NCBI RefSeq assembly: GCF_001641125.1
Contig: NZ_LWLP01000001.1
Coordinates: 1,003,835-1,067,834, forward strand
Source of the DNA: Arthrobacter sp. OY3WO11
Lineage (GTDB): Bacteria > Actinomycetota > Actinomycetes > Actinomycetales > Micrococcaceae
Length of the DNA: 64,000 nt
Direction: 5' to 3'
Shown piece after piece: positions 28,879-39,371 of the stretch (its first letter is position 1; each line of letters begins with the position of its first letter). The notes under the pieces were generated by a model. The model had not been told where the DNA came from and ran no database searches. It saw nothing but the letters and a program-made list of their open reading frames with translations. A program made the translations under genes and the position numbers.

Positions 28879-30399
28879 ATGACCGACCGGCCTGACTATC
28901 CCGGCGGCGGAATACCGAAGGCAACGTCATCACCGAAGGCGCCGCCGCGCACGGATGGCCTGCCCAAAACCGAGCCGCTGACCCCCTCCCAGCTACGGCA
29001 GAACGCTGCGGCGAAAAGGATGCTGCGGCGCCTGGTCCAGGGCGAGAACCCGCCCACGGCTCCCATGAGCATCGTGGACCGGCTCACCGGTAGCCCCTAT
29101 GCAAACCCCATGATCCAGGTCGGCGGCGTGGACACGTCCGCCCGGAAGACCCTGGATTTCGCCCTGCACCTGGCCGAAACCATGTTCCGCTACGGTGCGG
29201 GAGCCCTGGAGGTTGAAACCAGCATCATTGCCGTCACGGCGGCACTGGGCCTGAAAAACATCGAAGTGGACATCACCAACCAGTCGGTGGGCATCAACTA
29301 CGCCCCCAAGGACCAAACGCCCATTGCGCTGCTGCGGGTGGTCCGGTCCTGGACCAACAACTACGCGGGCCTGGCCAAGGTCCACCAGCTGGTGACGGAC
29401 ATTGTTGCCGGGGGAGTGGGGCGTGACGAGGCGATCCGCAGGCTGGATGAGGCGATCACCTCTCCCAAGCCGTTCCCCCGCTGGATGGTGACGGCGGCGT
29501 TCGGGGTATTTGCCGCAGCTTTCGTTGCTGTGCTGGGCGGCGGGCCGGTGTCCTCCGCCATTGCGTTCGCCGTCAACATCGGCGTGAGCCTGCTGGCCCG
29601 CCAGCTGGGCCGGTGGCGGGTGCCGGACTTCTTCACCACCGCCAGCTGTTCCTTCGCCGTGACCCTGCTTGCCCTGCTCCTGTGGCAGTTCGGGCTGACA
29701 ACCTCGCCAGCCATCGTGGTGGTGGGCGGAATCCTGCTGCTCCTGCCCACGGGCCGGCTGGTCTCCTCCGTACAGGACGCCATCAACGGCTTCCCCGTGA
29801 CCGCAGCGGGGCGGTTCCTTTCCACGCTCCTGACCTTTGGTGCGCTCGTGGCAGGCATCGCCGTCGCTTTTGTGGCGGGCCAGCTGACAGGCATGCAGGG
29901 AATCGACGTGACGCAGACCTTCCCGCCCGCCTACGACTTGTGGGTGCTGGTAATCCTTGTTGCAGTGGCGGTGATGGCCATCGGGGTCACGGAACAGACC
30001 ACCTGGCAGCTCCTGCTTCCCACCGCGGCAGTGGGGGTGGCGGGTTACCTTGTCCTGTTGGGCGGCGGCCTGCTGGGCATCGGTGACCGGTTCTCGCCGG
30101 CCCTGGCTGCCGTGGTGATCGGCCTGCTGGCCCGGGTGGTCGCTTTGCGGATGGGTGCACCCCAGTTGGTGGTAGCGGTGCCCGCGGCACTGATCCTGCT
30201 GCCCGGCCTCACCATCTTCCGTTCGATGTACGTGCTGACCATCGAGGAAGCCGAGATCCTGCTCGGCGCCGGTGGGATGCTCAATGCCGGTGCCATTGTC
30301 CTGGGGACTGCCGGCGGAATCGTGCTGGGGGATACCTTGGCGAGGCCGCTGACCCGCAGCCTCGCCAGCAACGAGCGCCGGCGGGCCCGCCGCCGCTGA
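28879..30399 (+). CDS. ThrE-family threonine/serine exporter
   Basis: A 506-residue membrane protein of the ThrE type, which exports threonine and serine. A soluble N-terminal half (about 1-200, with ALHLAETMFRYGAGALEVET) is followed by about ten membrane helices. The two halves match the DUF1212 (ThrE) and DUF3815 (ThrE_2) parts fused in actinobacteria. The ATG at 28879 follows GGGAGGAGGG by 4-5 nt, a very strong site. In-frame codons back to 28603 overlap the Fem gene and are not needed. The gap to the Fem gene is 37 nt, so co-transcription is possible. Confidence 0.87.
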   Translation: MTDRPDYPGGGIPKATSSPKAPPRTDGLPKTEPLTPSQLRQNAAAKRMLRRLVQGENPPTAPMSIVDRLTGSPYANPMIQVGGVDTSARKTLDFALHLAETMFRYGAGALEVETSIIAVTAALGLKNIEVDITNQSVGINYAPKDQTPIALLRVVRSWTNNYAGLAKVHQLVTDIVAGGVGRDEAIRRLDEAITSPKPFPRWMVTAAFGVFAAAFVAVLGGGPVSSAIAFAVNIGVSLLARQLGRWRVPDFFTTASCSFAVTLLALLLWQFGLTTSPAIVVVGGILLLLPTGRLVSSVQDAINGFPVTAAGRFLSTLLTFGALVAGIAVAFVAGQLTGMQGIDVTQTFPPAYDLWVLVILVAVAVMAIGVTEQTTWQLLLPTAAVGVAGYLVLLGGGLLGIGDRFSPALAAVVIGLLARVVALRMGAPQLVVAVPAALILLPGLTIFRSMYVLTIEEAEILLGAGGMLNAGAIVLGTAGGIVLGDTLARPLTRSLASNERRRARRR

Positions 30400-30413
30400 C
30401 CGGGCCTGGCTGC

Positions 30414-31253
30414 CTAGAGCTGCCCTACGGGCAGTTTCTTCTCCGCCTGGAAAACGTCCTCAACGCGGCCCTTGGCCCAATACCCGGACAGGGACACCTG
30501 CTTGCGTTCCAGGCCGCGCTGCACGAAAAGGACATCACGGAGCGCCTTCATGTACCCCCGCTCGCCGTGGGCGAAAACGTCCACTTTGCCGGCGGGCCAG
30601 TCAGCATCGGCGACGGCCTGCACCAGGAGGCTGCTTTCGCCAGCCGGGACACCACGGCGGAAGAGCCAGTGCAGTTCAAGTCCGGCCGGGGCGGCAATCG
30701 GTTGGATGTCGGCCTCGGAATCAACCTCAAGGAAAGCGACACCGGCCGCTTCCGCCGGGAGGGATTCGATGCAGGCGCCAATGGCGGGCAGGGCTGCCTC
30801 ATCACCGGCGAACAGGTACCAGCCAGCTTCGGGGTCCGGGTTGTACCCTCCGCCCGGGCCGGTGAACGTCAGGGTGTCTCCCGGCTGGGCCCTGGCTGCC
30901 CATGGCCCTGCCAGTCCGTCGTCGCCGTGGACCACAAAGTCGATGGCAAGTTCCCGGGCCGCGGAATCTACCCAGCGAAGGGTGTAGGTGCGCGTGAAAG
31001 GCCACTGTTCCCGCGGCATGGTCTCCCGGATGCTCCACAGATCAAGGGGTAAGGGGTACTGGACACCTGGCTGCGGGAAGACAATCTTGACGTAGCGGTC
31101 AACAAAGCTGTTGTTGACGAAATCGGCAAAACCGTCCCCGCCCGCAACAATCCGGACCATATGCGGCGTCAACTGTTCGCTGCGCACCACCGTGAGGTTG
31201 ACCTGGGGGCGGCTTTTCTTGCTGGCGCTGGTGGCAGCGGGAACAATGCTCAT
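30414..31253 (-). CDS. Siderophore-interacting protein (FAD-dependent ferric reductase)
   Basis: Reduces ferric siderophores with a flavin and NAD(P)H to free iron in the cytoplasm. The 279-residue protein has the ViuB/SIP layout: a flavin domain with TRTYTLRWVD and LAIDFVVHGDDGLAGPWA, then a nucleotide domain with GDEAALPAIGACIE and the C-terminal GYWAKGRVED. An iron box overlaps its start codon, so low-iron induction is expected. No Shine-Dalgarno is visible, since the box occupies that space, and a leaderless message is likely. It sits 14 nt downstream of ung on the same strand. Confidence 0.9.
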   Translation of the reverse strand: MSIVPAATSASKKSRPQVNLTVVRSEQLTPHMVRIVAGGDGFADFVNNSFVDRYVKIVFPQPGVQYPLPLDLWSIRETMPREQWPFTRTYTLRWVDSAARELAIDFVVHGDDGLAGPWAARAQPGDTLTFTGPGGGYNPDPEAGWYLFAGDEAALPAIGACIESLPAEAAGVAFLEVDSEADIQPIAAPAGLELHWLFRRGVPAGESSLLVQAVADADWPAGKVDVFAHGERGYMKALRDVLFVQRGLERKQVSLSGYWAKGRVEDVFQAEKKLPVGQL

Positions 31254-31271
31254 AAGGCAAGCCTAAGCTAG
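31253..31271 (-). promoter_or_regulatory. DtxR/IdeR-type iron box
   Basis: On the minus strand the 19-mer CTAGCTTAGGCTTGCCTTA matches the DtxR/IdeR consensus at about 14 of 19 positions, counted by eye. It touches the ATG of the siderophore-interacting protein and the stop codon of ung. An IdeR-like regulator is encoded at 51202. Confidence 0.75.
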
Positions 31272-32038
31272 GGCACTGCCGGGAGCTCCCAGGTTACGCC
31301 TGCGGCCCCCTGCTCCCGCAGGAGCGCGTTGACACGGCTGAAGGGGCGGGAACCAAAGAAACCCCGTGAAGCGGACAACGGGCTGGGGTGGGCGCTGGAC
31401 ACCGCGGGGACCCCGGGCAGCAGCGGGCGCACGCCCTCGGCGTCCTTTCCCCACAGGACCGCAACCAGCGGCAGGGGTGACCCGTCCGGTGCCCGCCGTG
31501 CGCCCAAAGCCGTGACTGCCGCCGTCGTAATCTCTTCCCAGCCCTTCCTCCGGTGGGATCCCGCAGATCCTGCCCGTACCGTCATCACGCGGTTCAGGAG
31601 CAGTACCCCCTGGCCGGCCCACGCAGAGAGGTCACCGTGCACCCTCGGTGGGATTCCCAAGTCTGCCTCGAGCTCGCGGTAGATGTTCGCGAGGCTCCGG
31701 GGAATGGGCCGGACATGCGGGTCAACGGCAAAGGACAGCCCGACGGCGTGCCCCGGCGTGGGGTACGGGTCCTGTCCCACAATCAGTACCTTCACCTCGG
31801 CAAGGGGCTGGCGGAAGGCCCGCAGCACGTTCGACGGCGCCGGGAGGACCTGGTGCCCGGCCGCCACTTCACCGGCCGCGAACCGAAGAACGGCGCGAAG
31901 TCCGGCATCCACATCCGAGAGTGCCGCGGCCCAGTCCGGTGCCATCAGCTCTGCCAGCGGCAGCTGCGCCTGCCCGGCGAAGCCCGTGCTGCCGGCGGGT
32001 TCCTGCTCCAGCTCAAACAAGGCGTCTGATTCAAACAT
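31268..32038 (-). CDS. ung: Uracil-DNA glycosylase, family 1
   Basis: Removes uracil from DNA to start base-excision repair. The 256-residue protein has [20 protein letters not shown], with the water-activating Asp, and [20 protein letters not shown], with the catalytic His and the DNA-intercalating loop. Both are diagnostic of family 1. The ATG at 32038 ([12 protein letters not shown]) gives a normal length. In-frame starts at 32101 and 32149 would add a Pro/Arg-rich leader and have no better ribosome site. Confidence 0.94.
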   Translation of the reverse strand: MFESDALFELEQEPAGSTGFAGQAQLPLAELMAPDWAAALSDVDAGLRAVLRFAAGEVAAGHQVLPAPSNVLRAFRQPLAEVKVLIVGQDPYPTPGHAVGLSFAVDPHVRPIPRSLANIYRELEADLGIPPRVHGDLSAWAGQGVLLLNRVMTVRAGSAGSHRRKGWEEITTAAVTALGARRAPDGSPLPLVAVLWGKDAEGVRPLLPGVPAVSSAHPSPLSASRGFFGSRPFSRVNALLREQGAAGVTWELPAVP

Positions 32039-32177
32039 CAGTCCATTCTCGCAGGCGGCGGGAGGCGCCGGCCGTACCTGCGGCGTGCGCGGCAGGGCCA
32101 TCCGCAAATGACAATGGTGTTGTTCGTCCGTAGCATGGGGGTCAGACATTTACGTAACCAGCTAAGGAGAGTGCGCC

Positions 32178-32507
32178 GTGGCGGAGCCAGCTCGGGAGCA
32201 CCTGCCGGCGCAGGAACAACGCAACACCCTGCTGGCGGATTTCACCCTGCGGGAGTCGCCGCTGAGCGAGCGGGACCAGCAGATGCTCGCGCTGGAGCGG
32301 CAGTGGTGGAAGTACGCCGGCGCCAAGGAACAGGCTATCCGGGAACTGTTCGATCTGTCCGCCACACACTATTACCAGCTCCTCAACGCCCTGATCGACA
32401 CCGAGGATGCGCTGGCGCATGACCCCATGCTGGTCAAGAGATTGCGTAGACTACGTACGTCGCGTCACCGTGCACGCACTGCACGCCGCCTGGGGTCCGA
32501 CGCATAA
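32178..32507 (+). CDS. DUF3263 domain protein
   Basis: A 109-residue actinobacterial protein with the DUF3263 core LSERDQQMLALERQWWKYAG and KEQAIRELFDLSATHYYQLL. This resembles a helix-turn-helix, so DNA binding is plausible but unproven. The tail is Arg-rich (RRLRRLRTSRHRARTARRLG by composition). The GTG at 32178 has AAGGAGAG about 8 nt upstream. A LytR_C membrane protein gene follows after 50 nt, a pairing I believe is common in actinobacteria. Confidence 0.87.
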   Translation: MAEPAREHLPAQEQRNTLLADFTLRESPLSERDQQMLALERQWWKYAGAKEQAIRELFDLSATHYYQLLNALIDTEDALAHDPMLVKRLRRLRTSRHRARTARRLGSDA

Positions 32508-32557
32508 GACGCTCGCGCTGAGTCCTCAGCAGCTACACACAAGGATGTCTCTTTCCC

Positions 32558-33205
32558 ATGACCAAATACGCCCGCGATGAATTCGACAAGGTCCCGGAGA
32601 CCGCGTCGCGACAAGGTGTACACCGCACAGCCACCGCTCCTGCGCGGGTCCGTCTTTGGCCCATCCTGACTGCGGGAATTGTTGCGCTGGCCATCGGCGT
32701 GGTTTCCTTCCTGATCCTGCCCAAGCTCGGATTCGACGGTCCGGCAACCCAGGCGTCGTCGAGCCTGGAAGCAGCACCGCTCGCCGAAACCGGATCCACT
32801 CCGTCCGTTACCCCGGAAACGTCCGCCGGCCCCTCCGCCGAGCCGGAGCCCTCGTCTTCCTCCGAACCGGCTGGCACGGCGGGGAACGGGACCCCGTCCA
32901 GCCCCCAGAGCACTGAGCAGGCCGCAGCAGTGGACAAGGCCCAGGCAGTGGCCGTCTACAACGCGGCCGGAACTGCCGGGCTGGCCAGCCGGGTGGCCGG
33001 AACCGTGCAGTCGGACGGGTGGGCCCTGGGCCAGGTAGGCAACTGGGCAGGGGCTCCCCAACAGGGCTCTATCATCTTCTACGCGGGAGCGGCGCAGGAG
33101 GCCAACGCGCAGGCCCTCGCGGAACTCCTGGGCGTTCCCACCGTGGTGGAGAGCGCCGAATTCCAGGTTCCCCTGGTGGTGGTGCTCGGCCCCGGATACC
33201 GGTAG
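32558..33205 (+). CDS. Membrane-anchored LytR C-terminal domain protein
   Basis: A 215-residue protein with a short cytoplasmic N-terminus, one membrane helix (about 34-55, LWPILTAGIVALAIGVVSFL) and a Ser/Pro/Glu-rich linker. An external LytR_C domain follows (VAVYNAAGTAGLASRVAGTV with VPLVVVLGPGYR at the end). The LytR_C fold is thought to bind cell-wall polymers. It lacks the LytR-CpsA-Psr catalytic domain, so it is not a ligase by itself. The ATG at 32558 is unambiguous in frame. Confidence 0.85.
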   Translation: MTKYARDEFDKVPETASRQGVHRTATAPARVRLWPILTAGIVALAIGVVSFLILPKLGFDGPATQASSSLEAAPLAETGSTPSVTPETSAGPSAEPEPSSSSEPAGTAGNGTPSSPQSTEQAAAVDKAQAVAVYNAAGTAGLASRVAGTVQSDGWALGQVGNWAGAPQQGSIIFYAGAAQEANAQALAELLGVPTVVESAEFQVPLVVVLGPGYR

Positions 33206-33397
33206 GCCTGGTCCCCAAGAGGACGCTTTCCGTCACGTGCGCCCGCGTCAGTGCCGGGGGTTACGCCTGAATAACGTTTGCGGCCGGTCATGCTGTGCCC
33301 CGGCGCTGCCAGCGTGCATTGGCTAGAGTGAATTCCGGGCTTCGAGCCACGGCGGCACCGGCGCAGCATCCCGGACCTAACGGAAAGAGTGGTCATC

Positions 33398-33604
33398 ATG
33401 GCACGAGGAACCGTCAAATGGTTCAACGCGGAAAAGGGCTACGGCTTCATCACCGTTGACGGCTCCGGGGACGACGTCTTTGTCCACTGGTCCGCCATCC
33501 AGGGCGAGGGCTACCGCGCACTGGACGAGGGACAGCGCGTGGAACTCGAACTCGGCGAAGGCGAGAAAGGCCCGCAGGCTGAAAGCGTCCGGCCGGCCGA
33601 GTGA
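33398..33604 (+). CDS. Cold-shock protein
   Basis: A 68-residue OB-fold RNA chaperone. RNP1 is KGYGFITV (13-20) and RNP2 is DVFVHW (26-31). The family start [10 protein letters not shown] is at ATG 33398, with GAAAGAG about 8 nt upstream. The 192-nt gap before it could hold the long structured leader usual in cold-shock messages, though I cannot fold it here. Its TGA overlaps the GTG of the next gene (GTGA), a sign of translational coupling that is unusual for this small gene. Confidence 0.93.
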   Translation: MARGTVKWFNAEKGYGFITVDGSGDDVFVHWSAIQGEGYRALDEGQRVELELGEGEKGPQAESVRPAE

Positions 33605-34875
33605 AGCACCCGTTTTCCTCCGCTGCACCCATCCGTCCGTTGTTCGCCGCGGCCCTCTGCGGCACGCTGGCCCTGACCGGCTGCTCCGGGGTGACCGGAA
33701 ACGCGCGCACGGAGCCGGCGGAGGCCTCGGGTGACGGCACGCTGCGGATCGGCCTCATCCTGGACAACGCCGGTGCCAACAGCTTCCTGAACGGTCCCCA
33801 ACTGGCTGCCGCCAAGCTCGCTGTCAAGGAAATCAACGCTGCCGGCGGGCACAAGGGCCGGCCGGTGGAACTCCTGCCCGTTGAAACAGGCCAGGACACA
33901 GCGTCCCAGGCGCAGTCCCTGGTCCAGGCCAAAGCGGATGTGGTCATCGGCCCCACCGACTCCAGCCACGCCTCCGCAGCTGTCGATATCGTCTCCAGGG
34001 CGCGGACGCCACTGATTTCGCCTGCCAACACCGCAGCCGGGCTCAGCAGCATTGCCAGCGGCGGATACTACTTCCGGACGGCCGCCGCCGACGTCGCGCA
34101 GGGACCCGTGCTGGCCAAGCTCGCCAAGGACGCCGGCGCCGCAACCATCTCCGTGGTGTACCAGGAAGGCTCCTATGGCAGTGATGTCTCCGCTGCTGTC
34201 TCCGCTTCCGCTGAACAGGCGGGCCTGGACGTACTGGCAGCGGTTGGCTTCACACCGGGTGAAGCCGGATCTGCGGCTGCCACAATCCGCGAGGCGCAAC
34301 CCGACGCCGTCATCCTGGTGGCCCGTGACGGCGCACAGGGCGCCCTGGCTGAGCTGAACAACGCCGCCCTCGCAGGCTCAAGGCTCATCCTGAGCGACGG
34401 AGCCTTCAGCCGGTACGGCTCCAGGCTGGGAACCAAAGCCCTGGACGGTGCACGGGCGGTCGTCCCGGGGCAGCTCCCCTCGGCAGGGTTCCAGGAGAGA
34501 TTGCTGGGCATCGATCCGGCCCTGAAGGACGTGTCCTTCGCGGCGGAGACGTACGACGCCGTGACCCTTGCCGCGCTCGCAGCGTCCAGGGCTGAGGACG
34601 ATTCCGGCCGTTCAATCGCCGCAAGCCTGATCGCGGTATCAGGCGGGACCGCTGACGGAACAGGCCCAGCCGGGACGGCGCCCTGCCCCAGCTACAAAGA
34701 CTGCCTGGCAGGCAAGGCTTCCGGTGCGGACATTAATTACGACGGCGAATCGGGCCCCGTCGCCTTCGATGCCAACGGTGACATCACCTCGGCCGCCTTC
34801 ACAGTGTTCACGTACGGCGCTGCCAACATTCCCGCGGCCACCGGCGTTGAAACGGCAGGCCGCGCCGCCGGCTGA
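33601..34875 (+). CDS. Solute-binding lipoprotein, branched-chain amino acid (LivJ) type
   Basis: A probable extracytoplasmic receptor of an ABC importer, 424 residues. The lipobox LTGC ends at Cys28, so the mature protein starts with a lipidated cysteine. The periplasmic-binding type 1 fold is shown by [46 protein letters not shown] and [23 protein letters not shown] pair may form a disulfide. The GTG at 33601 overlaps the stop of the cold-shock gene. No permease or ATPase genes adjoin it, so it is an orphan receptor with unknown ligand. Confidence 0.82.
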   Translation: MKHPFSSAAPIRPLFAAALCGTLALTGCSGVTGNARTEPAEASGDGTLRIGLILDNAGANSFLNGPQLAAAKLAVKEINAAGGHKGRPVELLPVETGQDTASQAQSLVQAKADVVIGPTDSSHASAAVDIVSRARTPLISPANTAAGLSSIASGGYYFRTAAADVAQGPVLAKLAKDAGAATISVVYQEGSYGSDVSAAVSASAEQAGLDVLAAVGFTPGEAGSAAATIREAQPDAVILVARDGAQGALAELNNAALAGSRLILSDGAFSRYGSRLGTKALDGARAVVPGQLPSAGFQERLLGIDPALKDVSFAAETYDAVTLAALAASRAEDDSGRSIAASLIAVSGGTADGTGPAGTAPCPSYKDCLAGKASGADINYDGESGPVAFDANGDITSAAFTVFTYGAANIPAATGVETAGRAAG

Positions 34876-34925
34876 TCGCCCTCGGCGAAGAGGCGCCCGC
34901 CAGGGCGCTTTCTGCTGGTTATTCG

Positions 34926-34952
34926 CTTGCACTCTCACGTGGGGAGTGCTAA
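34926..34952. promoter_or_regulatory. CIRCE element 1 with overlapping promoter
   Basis: CTTGCACTC-N9-GAGTGCTAA at 34926-34952 matches the HrcA operator (TTAGCACTC-N9-GAGTGCTAA) with two differences in the left arm. A sigma-A-like promoter, TTGCAC (34927-34932), 17-nt spacer and TAATTA (34950-34955), overlaps it almost completely, so HrcA binding would block it directly. Confidence 0.88.
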
Positions 34953-34959
34953 TTATTGA

Positions 34960-36798
<1,839 letters not shown>

Positions 36799-36832
36799 GC
36801 CTTCCTGCCGGGACCTGTCCCGCTGCACACGA

Positions 36833-36870
36833 ATGTGGCCCCCTCTCCGGAGGGGGCCACATTTGTGTTT
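36833..36870 (+). terminator. Intrinsic terminator after groEL
   Basis: A perfect 12-bp stem ATGTGGCCCCCT (36833-36844) with its complement at 36851-36862, a CTCCGG loop, then TTGTGTTT. It also faces the convergent sugar-binding protein gene. Confidence 0.88.
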
Positions 36871-36884
36871 ACCGCGGGCTGTTG

Positions 36885-38192
36885 TTACTTGGCGCTGGCC
36901 AGCATCCCTTCAACTTCCTTCTTGAAGGCTTCAGCGGCAGCCTGCGGGGTGAGGCGGTCGTAGAGAACCTCATCGGTGTAGCGCTTGATGACGTTCTGCA
37001 CGCTGCCCGCGCCCACCGGCGGGACCGGTGGCGCCTCCTTGATGTCGGGCGCGATGTCCTTCAGGAAACCCACCACCGTGGTGTCGGCGGGCTTCAGGGA
37101 CGGCGTGATGCTCTCAACGATTTCCGGGTTGGTGGGCACGCCGCGGTCCGTCATCAGGATTGCCCCGGCCTCAGGGCTGTTGGCCAGGTAGTTGATGAAG
37201 GTGGAAGCGGCTTCCGGGTGCTTGGAACGTGAAGAGGCGGACCAGAACATGGTGGGCTTGTAGTACATCCCGTTCTCAGCCGCTGAACCGTCGATGCTTG
37301 GTGCCCGGAGCATCTTGATGCTGCTCCCGGTGGTGGACTCAAGGGATCCGAGCTGGTTGGTCCACCACCATGCCATGCCCACCCTGTTGGTGCCGAAGAG
37401 GCTTTCCTCGAGTCCTGCGCCGGAGTCCTCTGTGGCCACCGTGGCCGGCGGGCTTGCCTTGGAGTCGCGCTGTTCCTTCAGCCGTTCCCAGAAGGATGCT
37501 GCGGTGGCGGTATCGAAGTCGAGCTCGCCGTCCTGGGAGTATAGGTTTTCCCCGTGCTGGCGCAGCCAGATGATCAGGTCTGCTTCATTGCTGCCGTACG
37601 CGGCGCCGTAGTTCTTGCCGTCTCCGGCGGCGCTGATCTTCGAGGCCGTTTCCATGAATTCGTCCCACGTCCACGTGGTGTCATCCGGGATGGGAACATT
37701 CACTGCTTCAAAGACCTTGGTGTTGGCCATGATGACGTAGGCGTTCTGGCCGGTGCTGAGTCCGTACTGGGCGCCGTCATACTGGCCCGAGGCCAGGGCT
37801 TCCTTATCGAGTTTGGAAGTATCGATGCCTTCCTGCTTGGACAGGTCAAGGAGAGCCCCGCGCCCGCCGTATTCCGCGATGTACTTCTGGTCCATCTGGA
37901 TCACGTCCGGCGCATCGTTGGCGGCTGTCTTGGTGGCAAGCTTGTCCCAGTAGCTGCCCCACTCGCCCGGCTCGGATTCAATCTTGATGTTCGGGTGTTC
38001 CGCCTCGAAGGCGTCGATAACCTTCTCGGTCTGGGCGTTGAGGTACTCGTTGCCCCACCAGGCAAACCGGAGGGTTACTTCCTCGTTGCTCTCAGAGCCT
38101 GAAGAGGTGCCGCAGCCTGTGGCGAGGAGGGAGAGTGCAACGGCGGCGGCGCCGAGCTGGAACTTCCTCCGGCTGAGGGTTGGAATCGTCAT
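36885..38192 (-). CDS. Carbohydrate ABC transporter substrate-binding lipoprotein
   Basis: A sugar receptor of ABC importer family 1 (MalE/UgpB-like), 435 residues. An RRKF twin-arginine-like start and hydrophobic core lead to the lipobox ATGC at Cys27. The binding fold shows LRFAWWGNEYLNAQTEKVID, PDVIQMDQKYIAEY, NGMYYKPTMFWSASSRSKHPEAASTF and the NYLANSPEAG segment. Two LacI-type operators lie upstream. No permease genes adjoin, so the partners and the ATPase (perhaps the orphan MsiK-like one at 3792) must be elsewhere. Confidence 0.87.
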   Translation of the reverse strand: MTIPTLSRRKFQLGAAAVALSLLATGCGTSSGSESNEEVTLRFAWWGNEYLNAQTEKVIDAFEAEHPNIKIESEPGEWGSYWDKLATKTAANDAPDVIQMDQKYIAEYGGRGALLDLSKQEGIDTSKLDKEALASGQYDGAQYGLSTGQNAYVIMANTKVFEAVNVPIPDDTTWTWDEFMETASKISAAGDGKNYGAAYGSNEADLIIWLRQHGENLYSQDGELDFDTATAASFWERLKEQRDSKASPPATVATEDSGAGLEESLFGTNRVGMAWWWTNQLGSLESTTGSSIKMLRAPSIDGSAAENGMYYKPTMFWSASSRSKHPEAASTFINYLANSPEAGAILMTDRGVPTNPEIVESITPSLKPADTTVVGFLKDIAPDIKEAPPVPPVGAGSVQNVIKRYTDEVLYDRLTPQAAAEAFKKEVEGMLASAK

Positions 38193-38263
38193 TGATGTGC
38201 CTTCCTGGTGCTGAGGGCGCTTTCCGTTGGCTGCCGCGGCAGCGGTGCGTGTCGGGGCCGGAT

Positions 38264-38279
38264 GAGAAAACGCTTTCTC
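38264..38279. promoter_or_regulatory. LacI-type operator 1
   Basis: GAGAAAACGCTTTCTC is a near-perfect palindrome centred on CG and fits the LacI/CcpA-class pattern NGNAANCGNTTNCN. It lies about 72 nt upstream of the minus-strand sugar-binding protein gene. Confidence 0.7.
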
Positions 38280-38331
38280 GTTTCAATACAGCGATTGTGC
38301 CTGCCCGGCTCTCTCCGCGTCAAGTACTTTC

Positions 38332-38345
38332 GGTAACCGCTTTCC
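38332..38345. promoter_or_regulatory. LacI-type operator 2
   Basis: GGTAACCGCTTTCC fits the same NGNAANCGNTTNCN pattern and lies 67 bp from operator 1. Two sites could allow looping or control of both divergent genes, the sugar-binding protein and the RNase HI fusion. Confidence 0.6.
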
Positions 38346-38401
38346 GAGCAATGGCCCGGGCCGGACTCCGGTTTGTCGTGCCGGTCTGGCAGGATGGACC
38401 G

Positions 38402-39364
38402 GTGACGATTACTGCAGCGGCTGACGGTTCGGCCTTGGGAAACCCTGGTCCGGCCGGCTGGGCCTGGTACGTGAATGACGACTGCTGGCGTGCCGGCGGG
38501 TGGCCCCACGGCACCAACAACCAGGGTGAACTGATGGCGGTCCTGGATCTGTTCCGGGCCACCGCCCACCTTCCCCAGGAGGACCTTCACATCCTCTGCG
38601 ACAGCCAGTACGTTATCAATTCGATCACCAAGTGGATGCCGGGATGGAAGCGCAAAGGCTGGCGCAAAGCCGACGGGAAGCCGGTCCTCAATGTGGACCT
38701 GCTCAAGGAGTTGGACCGCGAGCTTGCCGGCCGGAAGTACGCCTTCGAATGGGTAAAAGGGCATGCAGGGCATGACCTGAACGAAGCCGCGGACGAACGT
38801 GCGCGGGCCGCCGCAACGGCCTACCAGCAGGGCGTGGCTGCGCGCTCAGGGCCAGGCTTTCCCGGTGCCCACCATGCACACCCGGCGCCGGTGAAACAGG
38901 AAGCCAGGGACGCGCGCCCGGAACCAGCAAAGCCGGCAGTAGCCTACGAGGAACCGGATCTGTTCAGCCAGCTGGACAACCGGGGGTTCGACGCGCCCGG
39001 GACTGCCGCAAAGGCGGCTGAAGCCCCGCCTGAGGCCGTGGTGGAGGAACTCGAGCGGGAACTGCTGGGCCCGCTGGTGCGCGGGGATATCGGCCGGACA
39101 GCCGTCCTGCTCCACCCCGATTTTATGGAGATCGGCAGCTCAGGCAGGGTGTGGACCCGGGACGCCATGATGATGGCGCTCGAGGAGGACCCGGGCGAAC
39201 GGACGGACATCGAAATCCTGGGTGCCGAACGCGTCGGTGCTGAGGCGGTCCTCCTCACCTACCGCAGCTATGCCCGCTCCGGCACCACCCTCAGGAGCTC
39301 GCTATGGGTACTGGACGGCGGCCGGTGGCGGCTGCGGTTCCACCAGGGCACACCCGAAGCCTAG
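38402..39364 (+). CDS. RNase HI fused to a SnoaL-like (NTF2-fold) domain
   Basis: A 320-residue two-domain protein. Residues 1-142 are RNase HI, cutting RNA in RNA-DNA hybrids, with acidic centre D8, E43, D67 and D131, and H121 in WVKGHAGH. A Pro/Ala-rich linker (about 145-205) leads to a SnoaL/DUF4440-like domain (LVRGDIGRTAVLLHPDFMEI, GSSGRVWTRDAMMMALEE and LRSSLWVLDGGRWRLRFHQG). The GTG at 38402 follows AGGA by about 7 nt. The frame stays open back to 38180, but that is promoter DNA. The added domain's role is unknown. Confidence 0.88.
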   Translation: MTITAAADGSALGNPGPAGWAWYVNDDCWRAGGWPHGTNNQGELMAVLDLFRATAHLPQEDLHILCDSQYVINSITKWMPGWKRKGWRKADGKPVLNVDLLKELDRELAGRKYAFEWVKGHAGHDLNEAADERARAAATAYQQGVAARSGPGFPGAHHAHPAPVKQEARDARPEPAKPAVAYEEPDLFSQLDNRGFDAPGTAAKAAEAPPEAVVEELERELLGPLVRGDIGRTAVLLHPDFMEIGSSGRVWTRDAMMMALEEDPGERTDIEILGAERVGAEAVLLTYRSYARSGTTLRSSLWVLDGGRWRLRFHQGTPEA

Positions 39365-39371
39365 GCTCCGC

